Source of the DNA: Gammaproteobacteria bacterium
GTDB lineage: Bacteria; Pseudomonadota; Gammaproteobacteria; Pseudomonadales; Azotimanducaceae
Assembly: GCA_030430515.1 (NCBI GenBank)
Contig: JAUIKX010000221.1
Span: 1 to 6,139, forward strand
DNA: 6,139 nt
Direction of reading: 5' to 3'
The notes under the pieces are model-generated. The model was not told where the DNA came from, searched no databases, and saw only the letters and a list, made by a program, of their open reading frames with translations. Positions 5,264-6,139 of this stretch are shown here, in pieces. Position 1 is the stretch's first letter, and each line of letters begins with the position of its first letter. A program made the translations under genes and the position numbers.

Positions 5264-6139
5264 CCCAGACCGCAGCGCAGCCACTTTCGGGGCTGCGCGT
5301 GCTCGACCTGACGCAGATCTACCAGGGACCGTACTGCACGTTCCTCATGGCGCAGGCGGGTGCGGAGGTCATCAAGATCGAGCCGCCCGGTGGTGAGCGG
5401 CTTCGCCCGCACCCTAAAGCCAGAGGCTCCATGGCCTTCGCGTCGCTCAATTCAAACAAACGTAGCGTCACGCTGGATCTCAAGAGCGAGCGGGGTAAAG
5501 CGCTGTTTCTCGATCTCGTGCAGGATGCTGATCTGGTGGTGGAGAACTTCGGCCCGGGCGCCATGGATCGTCTGGGGCTCGGTTGGGAACGTCTGCACGA
5601 AGAGAACCCCAGGCTCATCTACGTGACCGGCACGGGGTTCGGTCTGTCCGGGCCTGATCATGACCTTCTGGCTATGGACCACACGGTGCAGGCTGCAGTG
5701 GGTCTCATGGCGGCCACCGGCGGGCCGGAAGATCCACCGACCCGTGCGGGCGGTGCGCCGTCAGACTTCATGGGCGGGATCCACATGTACGCCGGCGCCA
5801 TGACGGCGCTCGTGGGTCGGGCAACCTCCGGCAAAGGCACCCGCGTCGAGGTGTCGATGATGGACGCCATGTATTTCAACCTGAGCACGGAGATCGCTAC
5901 GCTGTACGCATCGGGCAAGCCGCCGCCCAGAAATCGTTACCGCTCGCCGTCCAACGTGGTGCCATATGGCGTTTACCGCTGTGCGGACGATAAGTACGTG
6001 GCCATCATCTGCATTCAGGAACGTCACTGGCACACGCTTGCACGCATGATCGGGCGCGAAGACGCGCTTGAGGACGATCGTTACTCCGAGCGCGAGCGCA
6101 TTCGGCACGAAGCGGAGGTTGACGGGTTGCTGCTTCGCC
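5260..6139 (+). CDS. CaiB/BaiF family III CoA-transferase, 5' part (cut by right edge)
   Basis: An open frame starts at ATG 5260, overlapping the isomerase stop as ATGA, and stays open for 293 codons to the window end. Family members are about 380-410 residues, so roughly a quarter is missing. Family features are clear: an N-terminal LSGLRVLDLTQIYQGPYCT (9-27), AGAEVIKIEPPGGE (34-47), SLNSNKRSVTLDLKSERGK (62-80), and DLVVENFGPGAMDRLGLG (91-108). The expected catalytic aspartate, which carries an aspartyl-CoA intermediate in formyl-CoA transferase, is probably D140 in LLAMDHTVQAAVG. GKGTRVEVSMMDAM (191-204) is also typical. The enzyme would move CoA from an acyl-CoA donor to a free carboxylic acid; the acid is unknown. 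No ribosome-binding site is evident, so translation probably depends on coupling to the isomerase gene. A racemase of the same superfamily (alpha-methylacyl-CoA racemase) is the main alternative. Confidence 0.92.
   Translation, partial: MTQTAAQPLSGLRVLDLTQIYQGPYCTFLMAQAGAEVIKIEPPGGERLRPHPKARGSMAFASLNSNKRSVTLDLKSERGKALFLDLVQDADLVVENFGPGAMDRLGLGWERLHEENPRLIYVTGTGFGLSGPDHDLLAMDHTVQAAVGLMAATGGPEDPPTRAGGAPSDFMGGIHMYAGAMTALVGRATSGKGTRVEVSMMDAMYFNLSTEIATLYASGKPPPRNRYRSPSNVVPYGVYRCADDKYVAIICIQERHWHTLARMIGREDALEDDRYSERERIRHEAEVDGLLLR

Noticed and set aside
5761..6108. 115-codon minus-strand open frame over the CoA-transferase
   Set aside because: The plus strand carries an unbroken family III CoA-transferase frame through this region; the antisense frame has no motif.

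Overview
The window reads as a moderately GC-rich bacterial chromosome segment, densely packed and with short intergenic gaps. The gene content (acyl-CoA metabolism, a spinster-type MFS carrier, a GAF-GGDEF signalling protein) and codon use suggest a proteobacterium, perhaps a gammaproteobacterium. That placement is an inference from gene style; no marker gene is present.

Layout, left to right: (1) the first 29 codons of a short-chain dehydrogenase/reductase on the minus strand, running off the left edge; (2) a 95-bp divergent intergenic region; (3) a plus-strand pair, a DUF35-type zinc-ribbon/OB-fold protein followed 4 nt later by a thiolase-fold protein of the lipid-transfer (Ltp/SCP2-like) group; (4) a minus-strand GAF-GGDEF diguanylate cyclase whose stop codon lies 2 bp from the thiolase stop; (5) a 175-bp divergent intergenic region with short repeats; (6) a plus-strand run of an MFS transporter, a crotonase-fold protein resembling delta3,delta2-enoyl-CoA isomerase, and a family III (CaiB/BaiF) CoA-transferase cut by the right edge. 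Its last two genes overlap by 4 nt (ATGA). The CoA-transferase has no stop codon inside the window.

Working hypothesis (inference): apart from the cyclase, the genes form a catabolic neighbourhood for a hydrophobic carboxylic acid (fatty, steroid-like or terpenoid). The MFS protein would move the substrate, the CaiB-type enzyme would load CoA, the crotonase would reposition a double bond, the SDR would oxidise or reduce a hydroxyl/keto group, and the DUF35-thiolase pair would make or break a C-C bond. The thiolase-fold protein keeps its nucleophilic cysteine but lacks the usual GHP histidine and the C-terminal cysteine. It may therefore be an aldolase or another non-thiolytic enzyme rather than a standard thiolase.

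No RNA gene, insertion sequence, CRISPR array or convincing rho-independent terminator was seen. Nothing here amounts to a clearly new system. The most informative points are the altered active sites and the coupled gene pairs.
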